This document shows, piece after piece, positions 44,660 through 55,859 of a DNA stretch of 64,000 nucleotides. The notes below the pieces were generated by a model that was not told the DNA's origin, did not search any database, and saw only the letters and a program-made list of their open reading frames with translations. Position 1 is the first letter of the stretch. Each line of letters starts with the position of its first letter. This DNA is from Synaphobranchus kaupii (taxonomy: Eukaryota; Chordata; Actinopteri; Anguilliformes; Synaphobranchidae). Position numbers and translations under genes: made by a program. The stretch covers positions 28,736,424 through 28,800,423 of the forward strand of contig CM056376.1 of assembly GCA_029718625.1 (NCBI GenBank), read 5' to 3'.

Positions 44660-46251
44660 CAGTCAAGCTGGAAAGTCTGCACACTCCTTTCACCTTCACA
44701 TTTTATTACGTTACAGACTTATACTACAATAGATTGAGTTAATTTTTTGCCTCAAACATCTACACACAATAGCCAATAATGACGAAGTGAAAACAGGTTT
44801 TTAGAAAATATGCAATTTTATTTTACTGACAAAAATAGGTTATTTAGGGGTTACATATCTGTACACACCCTTAGTCTAATACTTGGTTGCTGCACCTTTG
44901 GCAACGATTACAGCTTCAAGGCATCTTGGGAAAGAAGCTACGAGCTTGGCACACTTGTTTCTGGACATTTTTGCCCATTCCTCTTGGCATATCCTTGCAA
45001 GCTCTTTCAGTTGGATGGGGAGTGTCGGTACACAGCCATTTTCAGCTCTTTCCACAGATGTTCAATTGGATTCAGGTCTGGGCTCTGGCTGGGCCACTCA
45101 AGGACATGCACAGACTTTCTCCGAAGCCACTCCTTTGTTCTCTTGGCTGTGTGCTTCGGGTCGTTGTCATGTTGGAAGGTAAACCTTCGCCCCAGTCTGA
45201 GGTCCAGAGTGCTCTGGAGCAGGTTTTCTTCAAGGATCTCGGTGTACTTAGCTGCATTCATCTTTCCCTCTATCAGGACTAGTCGCCCCGTTCCCGCTGC
45301 TGAAAAACATCCCCACATCATGATGCTGCCACCGCCATGCTTCACTGTTGGGATGGTATTAGCCAGGTGATGAGCGGTGCCTGGTTTCCTCCAGACGTGA
45401 CGCTTGGTATTCAGGCCAAAAAGTTAAATTTTGGTTTCATCAGACCAGAGAATCTTGATTCTCATGGTTTTAGAGTCCTCTAGGTGCCTTTTGGCAAACT
45501 CCAAGCGGGCTGTGATGTGCCTTTTACTAAGGCTTCCGTCTGGCCACTCTACCATAAAGGCCTGATTGGTGGAGTGCTACCCACAAGGATACGCTGGAGC
45601 TCTGTCAGAGTGACCCTCGGGTTCCTGCTCACCTCCCTGGCCAAGGCCTGTCTTCCCCGATTGCTCAGTTTGGCCGAGCGGCCAGGTCTAGGAAGATTCT
45701 TGGTGGTTCCAAACGTCTTCCATTTACGAATGATGGTGGCCACTGTGCTCTTTGGGACCTGTAAAGCTGCAGAGATTTTTCCGTACCCTTCTCCAGATCT
45801 ATGCCTTGACACAATCCTGTTTCTGAGGTCTGCAAATAATTCCTTTGACCCCATGGCTTGGAGTTTGCTCTGACATGCACTGTCAACTGTGTGACCTTAT
45901 ATAGGCAGGTGTTGGCAATCCCCAATCATGTCCAATCAATTGAATTTATCACAAGTGGACTCCAATTAAGTTGTAGAAACATCTCAAGCAGTATCAGTGG
46001 AAACAAAATGCACCTCAGCTCACTTTTGGGTGTCATATCAAAGGGTGTGCACACTTGTGTACATATGATATTTTACATTTTGATTTTTAATAAAGTAGCA
46101 CAAATGTCTAAACCTGTTTTCACTGTCATTATGGGCTATTTTGTGTAGAATTTTGAGACAAAAAATGAACTCAATCTATTGTAGAATATGTCTGTAACGT
46201 AATAAAACGTGGAGAAGGTGAAAGGAGTGTGCGGACTTTCCGGCTTGACTG
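44660..46251 (-). mobile_element. Tc1-like transposon with broken transposase
   Basis: Ends CAGTCAAGCTGGAAAGTC... and ...GACTTTCCGGCTTGACTG, with TA on both sides. On the minus strand the transposase starts near 45854 (MGSKELFADLRNRIV, helix-turn-helix region). It continues in other frames to [26 protein letters not shown] and [11 protein letters not shown] (45007-45345). The motifs are there, but indels and stops disrupt the frame. Confidence 0.88.
45007..45854 (-). pseudogene. Tc1 transposase pseudogene
   Basis: This is the DNA-binding and DD34E catalytic region of a Tc1 transposase, split over at least two frames. The N-terminal part is 45549-45854 and the C-terminal catalytic part 45007-45345 (second Asp in QHDNDPKH, Glu in NPIEHLW). 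The middle, including the first catalytic Asp, is disrupted (about 45346-45548). Non-functional. Confidence 0.85.
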
Positions 46252-46255
46252 TATA

Positions 46256-49200
46256 TCAAGTCAAGTTACTTTATTTGTACCCATAGGTAAATTTGTTTGC
46301 AGAGAGAATCACAGTCTAAAACAATACTTAAAATAACACTTAAAATAACACATAAAATACATAAAATACAAACAAGCATGAAAAGTACAGAGTGCAAAAA
46401 GTGCTCAGGGGTTCCAGTCCTCCAGTGGATAGGTAATACAATTACACAGAATAGACACATCGGACAGTAGAAAGCTTATCGACGCTCTGACTTGTTCCAC
46501 TCAATGATGGCTGCTGGAACAAAGCTATTTCTATAGCGCTTAGTTCCGCACTTTGGGACTGCAAATCTACACCCAGAAGGGAGAAGCCGAAATTCGCTTT
46601 ATAGAGGGTGGAGCTCATCATTTATGATTGAGCTGGATATTCGCTGTAGCTGCCTGATGTATAGAAGCTCTAAATTAAGCTGTTGCTCCCCTCCGATCAG
46701 TTTACTAGACCATTTCACAATCTGGTTCAATGAGTTTCTGTTCTTCAAAGAACGATTACCAAACCATGACACCAAAGAAAAAGATATTATAGATTCAATA
46801 AAAGCACGATAAAATAGGGTCATCATGTTTTTGTCAATATGGAACCGGGACAATTTTCTCAAACAATATAAACGCTGGTGCCCCTTTTTGCACACAGCTT
46901 CACAATTCATTTCAAAATTCAATTGTGAATCAATAATTGTCCCAAGATATTTGTATGATTGTACACACTCAACAGTTTGGCTCTTAATAGATGTGACTTC
47001 ATGTGCGCGGGCCTTTTTCCTAAAATCAATTTGCATATCTTTAGTTTTAGATATGTTTAATTGAAGATAAGATTCCTCACACCATTTGGCGATGTCATCG
47101 ATGACTGGACCGTGGCCAGTTTCATAATCCTGTAGCAGGCTGACTATGACCGTATCGTCTGCATACTTTAGGATGGACCTATTGTCATATGTGCTCTGAC
47201 ACATGTTTGTGTAGAGAATAAATAAAAGTGGCGAAAGCACGCACCCTTGTGGGGAGCCAGTGGATAGACAGACTTGGTCTGATAGGGTTTCATTTACCCT
47301 CACTCTCTGTGTCCTGTTCATTAAGAAATCAAGGATCCAGCCCACCAGATTGTTACTTAGGTTAAACTGTTCTAAAAGTCTACTAATTAAAATGTGAGGT
47401 TGAATGGTGTTAAAAGCACTAGAAAAATCAACAAATAAAAGTCTAGCATGAGACCCCTTCCCTTCCAAGTGTTTAACCAACAAGTTAAGCAAGGTCACTG
47501 TGGCATCCTCTACTCCTCTATGTGGCCTATATGCAAACTGCATGGAGTCAAGTGCGTGCTCAGTTTCCTTTAAAATTTCTGACTTGACCAGTTTTTCAAA
47601 GACTTTCATTACGATTGATGTGAGGGCGACTGGTCTAAAGTCATTAAGAGTTTTGGGGCCACTAGTTTTGGGAACAGGGACTACCATAGCATCCTTCCAA
47701 ATTGTAGGGACATGCTGTTCTTGTAACGATCTGTTAAAAATATAATGGAATACAGGGCTCAGTTGTCTCGCACAAGATTTAACTAAACGACCACATATAT
47801 TGTCAGTTCCATGGCTCTTGTTTATCCTTATAGAGAGGAAGGCCTGTTGTACATCGTTTAAGTCTATGTCAAAGTGCTGGTTCTCCACCAGTTTGTGACT
47901 CAATTCTTGAATTTCCCTGCTAAAATCAAGAGCATCAAAACGACTGTAAAAATAGTTAAGAGCATTGGCAAACTCAATATCAGAGTTAAAACCATTTAGT
48001 GTGGCCTGACGGCCACTCTTTGAATCTCTGAGGCCTGCTATGGTCTTCATGCTTGACCAAGCTGAACCAAGATTATTTGCGGCCATCTTATTTTCTAATT
48101 TAGATTTATAATTTTGTTTCGCTCTTAAAATGTCCAATTTCAGTTCCTTAGTAGCTATGTGCAGGTCAGCGGCTACTCCCTGTTTGAAAGAAAGTCTCTT
48201 TTTCTGTAAATTGGACTTAACAGATTTGGTCATCCAAGGTTTGTTATTGGGGTAAATCTTGACTCGTTTACAGGGAATAATCATATCCCTACAAAAAGCA
48301 ACATATGAGCATATTACATCCACAAATTCATCTAAGTCATCACATGACTCCTTAAACAAGTCCTCATCAATGCCCTCATAACATTCCTGCAGGCGGAGAA
48401 CAGCTTCATCAGTCCAAACCTTTATCTCCTTCGTTTGTACTTTATCCCTTTTTAAAACAGTTTTATATGTGGGCAGTAGATGTACACAGTTGTGGTCAGA
48501 CGATCCCAGTTGAGGAAGTGGGAATGATTTGTAAGCATCCTTTACTGACCCATAACAAAGATCTAATATCTTATCCCGCCTGGTTGGACAGGAGACATAT
48601 TGATAAAAGTTCCTTAGTGTCTTTTTAAGGGATACATGATTAAAATCGGCCAGTACAAAGTTCGGTGACTCGGGTGAAATTGACTGCAACTTTTGCACTA
48701 CTTCAAAGATAGTGCTAGAGGCAGAGGTGACATTTGCTTTAGGATGGATGTACACAATTGTTATAAAAAGCTGTGGGAACTCGCGGGGCAGGTAGAAAGG
48801 ACGCAATGATACTGCTAAAAGTTCCACGTCTGGCGTACAGACACGCTCTCTGACAGTCACAGAACAAGCGTTACAGTATCGCTTATTGATATATAAACAT
48901 ACCCCGCCACCTTGAGTCTTCCTCGTCACCTCAGCCTGTCGGTCTAGACGAAACGGCGCTCCAAAACCGTCAATGGACAAGTCGGCGTCCAGGTCGAGCT
49001 CAGTGAGCCATGTCTCACTGAATGCCATGACGCAGCAGTCTTTATAGTCCTTCTGGAAACGGACGTTTCCCTGTAGTTCGTCCACTTTGTTCCTCAGGGA
49101 CTGGACATTTCCCAGGATCACCGAGGGCAGGGGAATCCTGGCGAGCTTCTGTTTCCTCAAGCGTAATATGACGCCTCCTCGCTTTCCCGCTTCCTCCTAT

Positions 49201-49430
49201 TTGTTGCTCCAGAACCAGTACCATACCTTGCGGGTTTTCTCAAAATAAAGTCCGGTAGCTGCAGCGTGTTGTCTGTCACGCGAGCTAAACTCGCACAGTT
49301 CAATTGGAGCAACATATCCCTGGTGTATTGTATCCTCTCACCGCTGTAGACAGTTGCGTCAACGTCGCAGGTGAACCGTAACGAGTGGAACATAATCCAC
49401 AAAGCGGTTAAAATAAATAAATATAAAATA
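46256..49430 (-). mobile_element. Non-LTR retrotransposon (CR1/L2/Rex-like LINE)
   Basis: The minus-strand element has an APE-type endonuclease plus RT frame and a 3' end AAATAAAGTAACTTGACTTG at about 46256-46277. It abuts the TA of the Tc1 at 44660-46251. Its 5' end lies near the AT-rich stretch and poly-C at 49430-49479. It interrupts the Gmr1-like element just before gag. Confidence 0.8.
46599..49160 (-). CDS. LINE endonuclease-reverse transcriptase
   Basis: This open frame is about 853 codons and starts at a TTG. The same frame is open a little further upstream, to a TAG about 36 bases before, but has no ATG. The N-terminal AP endonuclease shows NVQSLRNKVDEL (about 18-29), FSETWL (about 47-52), GGGVCLYINKRY and SDHNCV (about 228-233); the usual GDFN reads ADFN. 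The RT has FVDFSSAFNTI, GSPQGCVLSPLLFILY and the catalytic YADDT. The thumb region follows to the C-terminus. An upstream frame (49157-49402) with RRKRESEEASYYA overlaps the start by 4 bases. In this family such residues normally run straight into the endonuclease, so a 5' frameshift is likely. The protein would nick DNA and prime reverse transcription at the nick. Confidence 0.85.
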   Translation of the reverse strand: MRKQKLARIPLPSVILGNVQSLRNKVDELQGNVRFQKDYKDCCVMAFSETWLTELDLDADLSIDGFGAPFRLDRQAEVTRKTQGGGVCLYINKRYCNACSVTVRERVCTPDVELLAVSLRPFYLPREFPQLFITIVYIHPKANVTSASSTIFEVVQKLQSISPESPNFVLADFNHVSLKKTLRNFYQYVSCPTRRDKILDLCYGSVKDAYKSFPLPQLGSSDHNCVHLLPTYKTVLKRDKVQTKEIKVWTDEAVLRLQECYEGIDEDLFKESCDDLDEFVDVICSYVAFCRDMIIPCKRVKIYPNNKPWMTKSVKSNLQKKRLSFKQGVAADLHIATKELKLDILRAKQNYKSKLENKMAANNLGSAWSSMKTIAGLRDSKSGRQATLNGFNSDIEFANALNYFYSRFDALDFSREIQELSHKLVENQHFDIDLNDVQQAFLSIRINKSHGTDNICGRLVKSCARQLSPVFHYIFNRSLQEQHVPTIWKDAMVVPVPKTSGPKTLNDFRPVALTSIVMKVFEKLVKSEILKETEHALDSMQFAYRPHRGVEDATVTLLNLLVKHLEGKGSHARLLFVDFSSAFNTIQPHILISRLLEQFNLSNNLVGWILDFLMNRTQRVRVNETLSDQVCLSTGSPQGCVLSPLLFILYTNMCQSTYDNRSILKYADDTVIVSLLQDYETGHGPVIDDIAKWCEESYLQLNISKTKDMQIDFRKKARAHEVTSIKSQTVECVQSYKYLGTIIDSQLNFEMNCEAVCKKGHQRLYCLRKLSRFHIDKNMMTLFYRAFIESIISFSLVSWFGNRSLKNRNSLNQIVKWSSKLIGGEQQLNLELLYIRQLQRISSSIINDELHPL

Positions 49431-49477
49431 AATATATAGTGTATATATACATATATATATACCCCCCCCCCCCCCCC

Positions 49478-50620
49478 CAGCTCACTAAAGATCAGTTGTT
49501 GCGGTTAGCGGCAGAGCAAGAGGTGGAGGTACCAGAGGGTATACTGAAACCAGCTAAACTTCTTATTGCTACGCTGGAGTTGGAAGAGTGGTGGGTGGAT
49601 GATGAGAGAGAGAGGGCTGTTGCAGAGAGGGAAGGGGTACTTCGGACGGAGAGAGAAGAGCGTGAGTCCCGGGAGCAGTTGGCTCAGTTCAAGGTGGAAC
49701 GAACTAGGGCTGCTAAGGAGATTGCCACCTTGGAGCCTCGTTTCAACGTGCGCTCTGCTATATCTCTCATGCCTAAGTTTTCTGAGGAGGACATTAACAT
49801 GTTTTTTGACGCTTTTGAGGTTGTCGCTCGTGAATGTGACTGGCCTGAAGCTAAGTGGCCATTATTGGTGCAGAGTGTTTTAAAGGGCAAGGCGCAGGTT
49901 GCCTTTGCGGCTTTGGATCCTCGCATGGGCTTGGAGTATGAATCTCTAAAAATGGCAGTCTTAACTGCATATGGTGGTGTCCCCGAGGCTTATCGGCAGC
50001 GGTTTAGGACTGTGAAACAGAGACGGTGAGTCTTATTTAGATTTATCTCGAAAATTAGGGGTGGCGTGTGAGTGTTGGCTGAAGTCCACGGAGACATATG
50101 ATTTTGCACAATTAAAAGAGCTAGTCTTGTTGGAGCAATTTAAGAACAGTGTGCCCCGAGCGGTCGAAATATATCTGAGTGAGCAGAAGGTCTCTGCCCT
50201 CCTGGAGGCAGCCCAAGCAGCGGATGCTTATGAGGTCATCCATGGTGGGTCTGTGGGTTTAGCCCGCCCAGGCGGCGGGCGCCATGACCTTAGCCGGGGT
50301 AGAGAGACCTCCGCTAAGGGCCTCCCTCTTGGAGGGAAGGCATCTGGTGGTCAGCGGCCTGGGATGGAGAAGTCTCATTCCGCTGTTGTGTGCCATCACT
50401 GTAGGGAACCCGGTCACATTAAGCCCCGTTGTCCACGGCTTAAAAGGGAAAGGGACCGTGATATTATTTGCCATGGTTGCCGACGGCCCGGTCATGTGCA
50501 GTCGCAGTGTCCCCAAGGCTCCCAGCTGGAGAGTCGGGCTAAGGTTGTGGCGCTGGTGGCCTCCTTGACTAAGCGTGATGAGGGGATAGGCTGTAGTGGT
50601 CCTAGGGAGGTGCCCCCATT
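49478..50620 (+). pseudogene. gag: Gmr1-like gag with SCAN-like segment and two zinc knuckles
   Basis: The first frame runs from after the poly-C to about 50022 (LTKDQLLRLAAEQEVEVP, then a charged coiled-coil-like stretch and MPKFSEEDINMFFDAFE). A one-base loss at about 50022 moves the reading to the frame of 50061-50924. Across the junction lies a SCAN-like block: YRQRFRTVKQ, then CECWLKS and ELVLLEQFKNSVPRAVEIYL. Two CCHC knuckles follow, CHHCREPGHIKPRC and CHGCRRPGHVQSQC (about 50392-50511). The mammalian SCAN domain is known to derive from a Gmr1-like gag, so this supports the family call. No start codon is visible, because a LINE lies directly upstream. Confidence 0.8.
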
Positions 50621-50639
50621 AAGCTATCAGCCTTTCACC

Positions 50640-50924
50640 TCAGTGGGGACGGTGTCCATGGCCCCGGGTGGAGAGGAAGTGTCAATCACCATTCTGCGTG
50701 ATACAGGTGCTGCACAGTCTCTCTTGCTGGAAGGGGTGATTGAGCTGCCTCGTGATGTTTTTTCCCGGTCAGCGGTCATTAAAGGTCTTGGGGGGCAGTA
50801 TGATTGCGTGCCATTGTACACCGTTCATCTGAAATCAAATGTGGTTAAGGGGCCGGTGACTGTTGGGGTGGTGCCCACGCTATTATTATTATTATTATTA
50901 TTGGGCAATGACCTAGCAGGGTGA
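50640..50924 (+). pseudogene. Gmr1-like protease region
   Basis: It shares the frame of the gag 3' part. VSITILRDTGAAQSLL holds the catalytic DTGA of a retroviral-type aspartic protease at about 50688-50730. Near the end a TTA microsatellite (about 50881-50901) expands a Leu run, and a stop follows at 50922-50924. The frame resumes, shifted, by 51004. Confidence 0.75.
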
Positions 50925-51003
50925 CAGGTGTGCGTGACACCGGTTATGGTCTCTACTCCTTGAGGTCCCGGAAACGCAGGAACTAGAATGGGAACATCCT
51001 GAG

Positions 51004-52468
51004 GTGTTTACTGCATGTGTGGTCACTTGTGCTCTGGCACGCAAAGCCGAGGCCCAAGCTCGTGAGGCGTTGACTCCCATACATGAGGAGGTACCTTTTG
51101 TGTCAGCCACTAGTGGGGAAAAGGAGCACATTAGTCTGGCTGGCACGGTTTTTGCCAAAGCTGTGAGCGAGGAAGGGACCTCTGCTGTGAAAGGCCCTGG
51201 TTTCTCCCTGTCTCAGGTGACAGATGCCACCAATTTTTCTAGGGAAGTTTTGATCCAAGAACAAAACCAGGATCCCTTGCTGGCTCCGCTGTGGAAGCAA
51301 GCTGTGACGGTGGAAGAGAGTGAGGATATGGCTGTCTGGGAATTTGTGGACCAAGATATTTTAATGCGGCCTGCAGACCGCCCGGTTGGTGGGTCCATGC
51401 GCAAATTGTAGTTCCTTCCAGCTTTCGCTGTGAGGTGTTGCGGTTGGCCCATGAGACACTCTTCGCAGGCCATTTAGGTGTCAAGAAGACCCTGGCCCGC
51501 CTGTCAAAAAAATTTTTTTGGCCCACGGTTCGCCGTGATGTCGTTCATTTTTGTCGTTCCTGCCATGCCTGCCAGACTGCTGGAAAGGCTGGTCACTCCC
51601 TTCCGGTTGCTCCGTTGCAGCCTACGCCGGTGGTGGAGGCCCCGTTTTCACATGTGATTATTGACTGTGTTTGTCCCCTTCCCAGAACCAAGAAGGGGAA
51701 TGAGTATTTATTGACTATCAAAGATGTTTTCCAGAAGCGGTGCCAGTACGTAGCATTCGTGCACCTGTGGTCATTGAGGCGTTGCTGCAATTTTTTTCAC
51801 AGGTGGGGCTCCCTAAGGAGGTCCAGTCAGATCGTGGAACCAATTTTACTTCTGGGGTGTTCCAGAATGTCATGTGTGAGCTGGGCATCGCTCAGGTATT
51901 GTCCTCTGCCTACCACCCTGAATTCCAGGGCGCCCTCGAGAGGTGTCATCAGACATTAAAATCAATGGTGCGCACTTTTTGTGTGGACTGCCCTAAGGAC
52001 TGGGATGCAGCAATGCATTTTCTTTTGTTTGCTATCTGCGATGCCGTGAACGAATCTACAGGGTTTAGTCCCTTTGAATTAGTTTATAGGCATGAGGTCC
52101 AGAGTCCGCTAAACGTAATGTGGGAGCGACTCCTGGAGCCACATGCCCAGGGTGATATCTTACAGTACGTTTCTACATTTCATGATCGTCTGAGTGCAGC
52201 CTGGAAGGTGGCAGCCCAGAACCTAACTGGAGCTAAGGAATGGATGAAGGGGCAATATGACCGTAAGGCCGTGCAACGCTCTTTTGTTCCTGGGGACAAG
52301 GTCCTCGTCTTTACGCCGGTTGGCAGGGAAAGGTTTGGGATGCGTTTTAGTGGTCCCTATATGGTGGTTAGGAAGGTAGGAGCGTGTAATTACGTCATTA
52401 GTATACCAGAGCGGCGGCAGAAGACGCGACTGTCACATCAACTTATTAAAGTCGTATGTGGAGCGTGA
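51004..52468 (+). pseudogene. Gmr1-like integrase, located before the RT
   Basis: The linker frame 51004-51411 leads to the HHCC zinc region and the first core segment (51435-51737: HETLFAGHLGVKKTLARLSK, CRSCHACQTAGK, HVIIDCVCPLP). The second core segment is in another frame (51740-52468: QSDRGTNFTSGVF and the E region GALERCHQTLKS). The D, D and E motifs are all visible, but the first segment carries a frame change near 51740. The C-terminal part ends in a chromatin- or DNA-binding-like tail around 52400. This domain lies entirely upstream of RT. Confidence 0.85.
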
Positions 52469-53910
52469 GCCGACCAACCCCATTGGTTGTATTATAGTGG
52501 TGCCTTCAGACAGAGAGAGAGAAGAGGGGTTTTTGGCACCAGAGCCAGCTGGTGCTCGGCTGGACAACTCTCGAGCCTGTGAACAGCTGCAGGAACAGCT
52601 GAAGCACTTGCTGAAGGCCCAGGATGTGATGGCCCTGGTGGCTGCACATCCTTCTCTGTTTCGCAATAGGCCAGGGTTAACTTCCCTAGTTGAGCATGAT
52701 GTGGATACTGGTGAGATGACACCTATGAAGCAACACCCTTATCGTTTGCCTCCTTTTAAGAAGGAGAAGGTTCCTGAGGAGGTTGAATACATGCTGGAGA
52801 TCGGGGCCATAGAGCCAGGGTCTGGTGAATGGAGTTCCCCGGTCGTCCTCATTCCTAAGAGTGATGTTACGTCACATCTCTGTATTGACTACCGCATGGT
52901 GAACGCATACCCTATTCCTCGTATTGAGGATTGCATTGATAGTATTGGCCAGGCTAGGTTTGTGTCAAAACTGGATCTGCTCAAAGGGTATTGGCAAGTG
53001 CCATTAACAGAAAGGGCCCGGGATGTCTGCATTTGTTACCCATGATGCCTTGTATCGGTGCCGGGTTCTCCCAGAATGCTCCAGCAACCTTTCAGCGGCT
53101 TATGAACCTGGTCACGTCTGGTCTGGATAATGTGGTGACCTACATTGACGATGTGGTCATATATAGTGAGAGCTGGCAGAGTCTCCGGAAACTTTTTGGC
53201 AGGTTAGAGTCGGCCCAGCTGGTAGTCAACCACCCAAAGTGCAAATTTGGAAGGAGTCAGGTTACCTACCTTGGACATCTGGTAGGGTGCGGAGCAGTGC
53301 TGCCGCGGTTGGCGAAGGTACAGGCGATTATGGAGCTCCTCACACCTACCACTCGGCGTCAGTTAATGCATGTGCTGGGCATATGTGGATTTTATCGCCG
53401 TTTTGTGCCTAATTTTGCAGCCGCTACTGCTCCACTTACTAACCTGTTGGGCAAGGATGTCAAGTGGAATTGGACCCAGGCATGTTAAGGCTATCTTATC
53501 CTGTGAACCGGTGCTAAAGGCCTCTGATTTTAGCCATCCGTTTGCTCTGGCAGTAGACGCTTGTGATGTTGGGGTAGGGGCGGTTCTTTTGCAGGCAGAT
53601 GAGGCTGGGGTGGAAAAACCTGTGGCATACTTCTCTAAGAAGCTGAATCGCCATCAAAAAGCCTATTCCACAGTGGAGAAAGAAGCTTTAGCCTTGGTCC
53701 TAGCTGTCCAACATTTTGAAGTGTACGTTTTCAGTGTGAGTGGTCCTGTCATAGTTTATTCTGACCATAATCCCTTGACATTTTTGGTGAAATTTCAGGT
53801 GACAAACTCCAGTGTTCAGATGGAGTTTAATCTTGCAGCCATATAGCCTTGTAGTTCGGCATGTGGCTGGTAAAGACAATGTGCTGGCGGATGCATTATC
53901 CCGTCTGTGA
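52458..53910 (+). pseudogene. Gmr1-like reverse transcriptase and RNase H
   Basis: The RT begins in the frame of 52458-53045 (PVVLIPKSDVTSHLCIDYRM, FVSKLDLLKGYWQVPL) and shifts near 53020-53080 to the frame with NAPATFQRLMN and the catalytic YIDDVVIY (about 53140-53165). RNase H is in a third frame from about 53500 (AVDACDVGVGAVLLQ, STVEKEALALVLA, YSDHNPLTFL). The last residues (GKDNVLADALSRL type) end in another frame at about 53908. At least three frame changes make it inactive. No integrase follows. Confidence 0.85.
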
Positions 53911-54228
53911 CTGTCCCGTGACCTCTTTGAAGGGTGTAGATCTGAGCTCCACTTTCTTGGGGTAGTTTTTTTTCTGTGCTTCCTCTGTGTGGTCTGGGTT
54001 GAGTGCAGACTCCCTAGGCCAGAGTTGCAGAGTGGAACCTAGGGGGTAATATTGAGGCACTCCCTATGATGGTGACTAAACTTGCTGTGAGTTTTGGCTA
54101 TGATTAATCTAATTGTGCTTTGTTTTTGGGTGCATTTTTTTGTTTGTTTTTTTTTCTTCTTTAGATGTGTAGTGTGTGTGAAATCTAAACCGAAAAAAAA
54201 AAAATATATATTGTATAATCCTTACATA
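53911..54228 (+). other. Gmr1-like 3' untranslated stretch, left part
   Basis: Non-coding, T-rich and A-rich tracts before the Tc1 insertion. The remainder, 55760-55859, ends GTGAGGGTGGGAGGAC, a polypurine tract directly before the 3' LTR. Confidence 0.6.
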
Positions 54229-55757
54229 CACTACTCACAAAAAGTTAGGGATATTCGGCTTTCGGGTGAAATTTCAGGATGAACCTAAAATACACTATAA
54301 CCTTTACAGGTGAAATTAATTTGACCTTCTCTAAACTTTTGAATGCACATGTCCAACTATTCAATGTTTCAGTACTTTTTGCACAACTTGCTGTTCTCTA
54401 ACAAGGAGCTGAACGGCAAAATTCACAACAGGTGTTTGATCCATGAATCGACCAATAAATTTCCTGGTTCAATTAGAATTGGTATTTAAACAGTCCTCTT
54501 CATCATGCTGTTCACATTTTGACATCATGAGACCAAGACGACACCTAACAATTGATCAACAGTACCTCGCCATTGCGAGGCTTCAAACAGGATGTTCTCA
54601 GAGGGAAGTGGCCACTGAGCTTAGAGTGTCACAGAGTGTCATCAGCAGGTTGCAACAGAGATACAGAGAGACTGGAAGAGTCACAGAAAGGCATAGAAGT
54701 GGACGTCCTTTGGCCACATCCCACACTGATGACCGCTTCATTGTGAACAGTGCCCTGCGGAACCGGATGATGAATGCCACTCAACTCCAGGCACATTTAA
54801 GGGAGGTGAGAGGCACCCAAGTGTCACGTCAGACCATTCGAAACTGTTTACATCAGCGTGGTCTGCGTGCTAGACGACCTGCAAGGGTACCTGACCACAC
54901 CACCAGGCACAGGCGTCATCGTCTTGCATGGGCCAGGGAGCATTTACGCTGGACGAGGGACCAGTGGGCCTCAGTGCTGTTCTCTGATGAAAGTCGATTC
55001 ACGTTGAGCAGAAATGATGGCCGCCAACGATGTTGGAGACGTCAAGGAGAGCGCTATGCATCAGCCACTGTTGTCACCAGACGACCCTTTGGTGGTGGCG
55101 GTGTTAGTGTGGGCAGGTGTGTCTAGTCAATACAGAACTGCCCTACACTTTGTGAATGGTACAGTGACAAGCCCATACTACCTGAATAACATCATTAATC
55201 CAGTCATTGTGCCCCTGCATGAACAACACAGGCCTAATTTCATCTTCATGGACGACAATGCTCCAGCTCATCGAGGTCGCATCATTAGGGAAAGGCTGCT
55301 GGAGACTGGGGTACCTCAAATGGAGTGGCCTGCACTTTCTCCAGACCTGAATCCCATAGAAAACCTATGGGATCAGCTGACTCACCGTGTAGAGGCTCGT
55401 AACTCTGTACCCCAGAACCTCAATGACCTGAGGGCCGCCCTTCAAGAAGAGTGGGATGCCATGCCTCAGCAGACAATAAGTCGACTTGTGAACAGCATGA
55501 GACGTCGTTGTCAAGCTGTAATTGATGCTCAAGGGCACATGACAAGTTATTGAGACATTGACATTTTTGTTGTGGTATACCCACCACTGTTGTTGGCTTT
55601 TGTTTCAATAAATTGTTTGAGATGAGGAAATCACCATTGCATGCTTCTACTTAAATGCCCTACTTTCATGATACGTATAATATCACTGTAGCGTGAACTT
55701 ACATTTTCCATAAATTTCACCCGAAAGCCAAATATCCCTAACTTTTTGTGAGTAGTG
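54229..55757 (+). mobile_element. Tc1-like transposon, frameshifted copy
   Basis: Ends CACTACTCACAAAAAGTTAG... and its mirror, with TA on both sides (54227-54228 and 55758-55759). 1529 bp. It is nearly identical to 56970-58500 but in the opposite orientation. Confidence 0.93.
54527..55553 (+). pseudogene. Tc1 transposase with 2-bp deletion
   Basis: It starts at [19 protein letters not shown]. The frame is open through [12 protein letters not shown] to about 55105, where GTTAGTGTGGG replaces the GTTACAGTGTGGG of the intact copy at 57174. This shifts reading into the frame of 55014-55553, which holds [11 protein letters not shown] and [12 protein letters not shown]. Apart from this 2-bp loss it closely matches the intact copy, so inactivation is recent. 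Confidence 0.9.
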
Positions 55758-55859
55758 TATGTTTATAAGGAGTAGAAAAGAAAAAAAAATAATAATAATA
55801 ATTTGTGGGTGTTATGGAATTATTTTTGGTTTCTTTTCTTTGTGTGAGGGTGGGAGGAC

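Noticed and set aside
44378..44742. Hydrophobic frames in the Gmr1-like leader
   Set aside because: They run into the Tc1 terminal repeat and have no counterpart in known gag or pol; probably chance.
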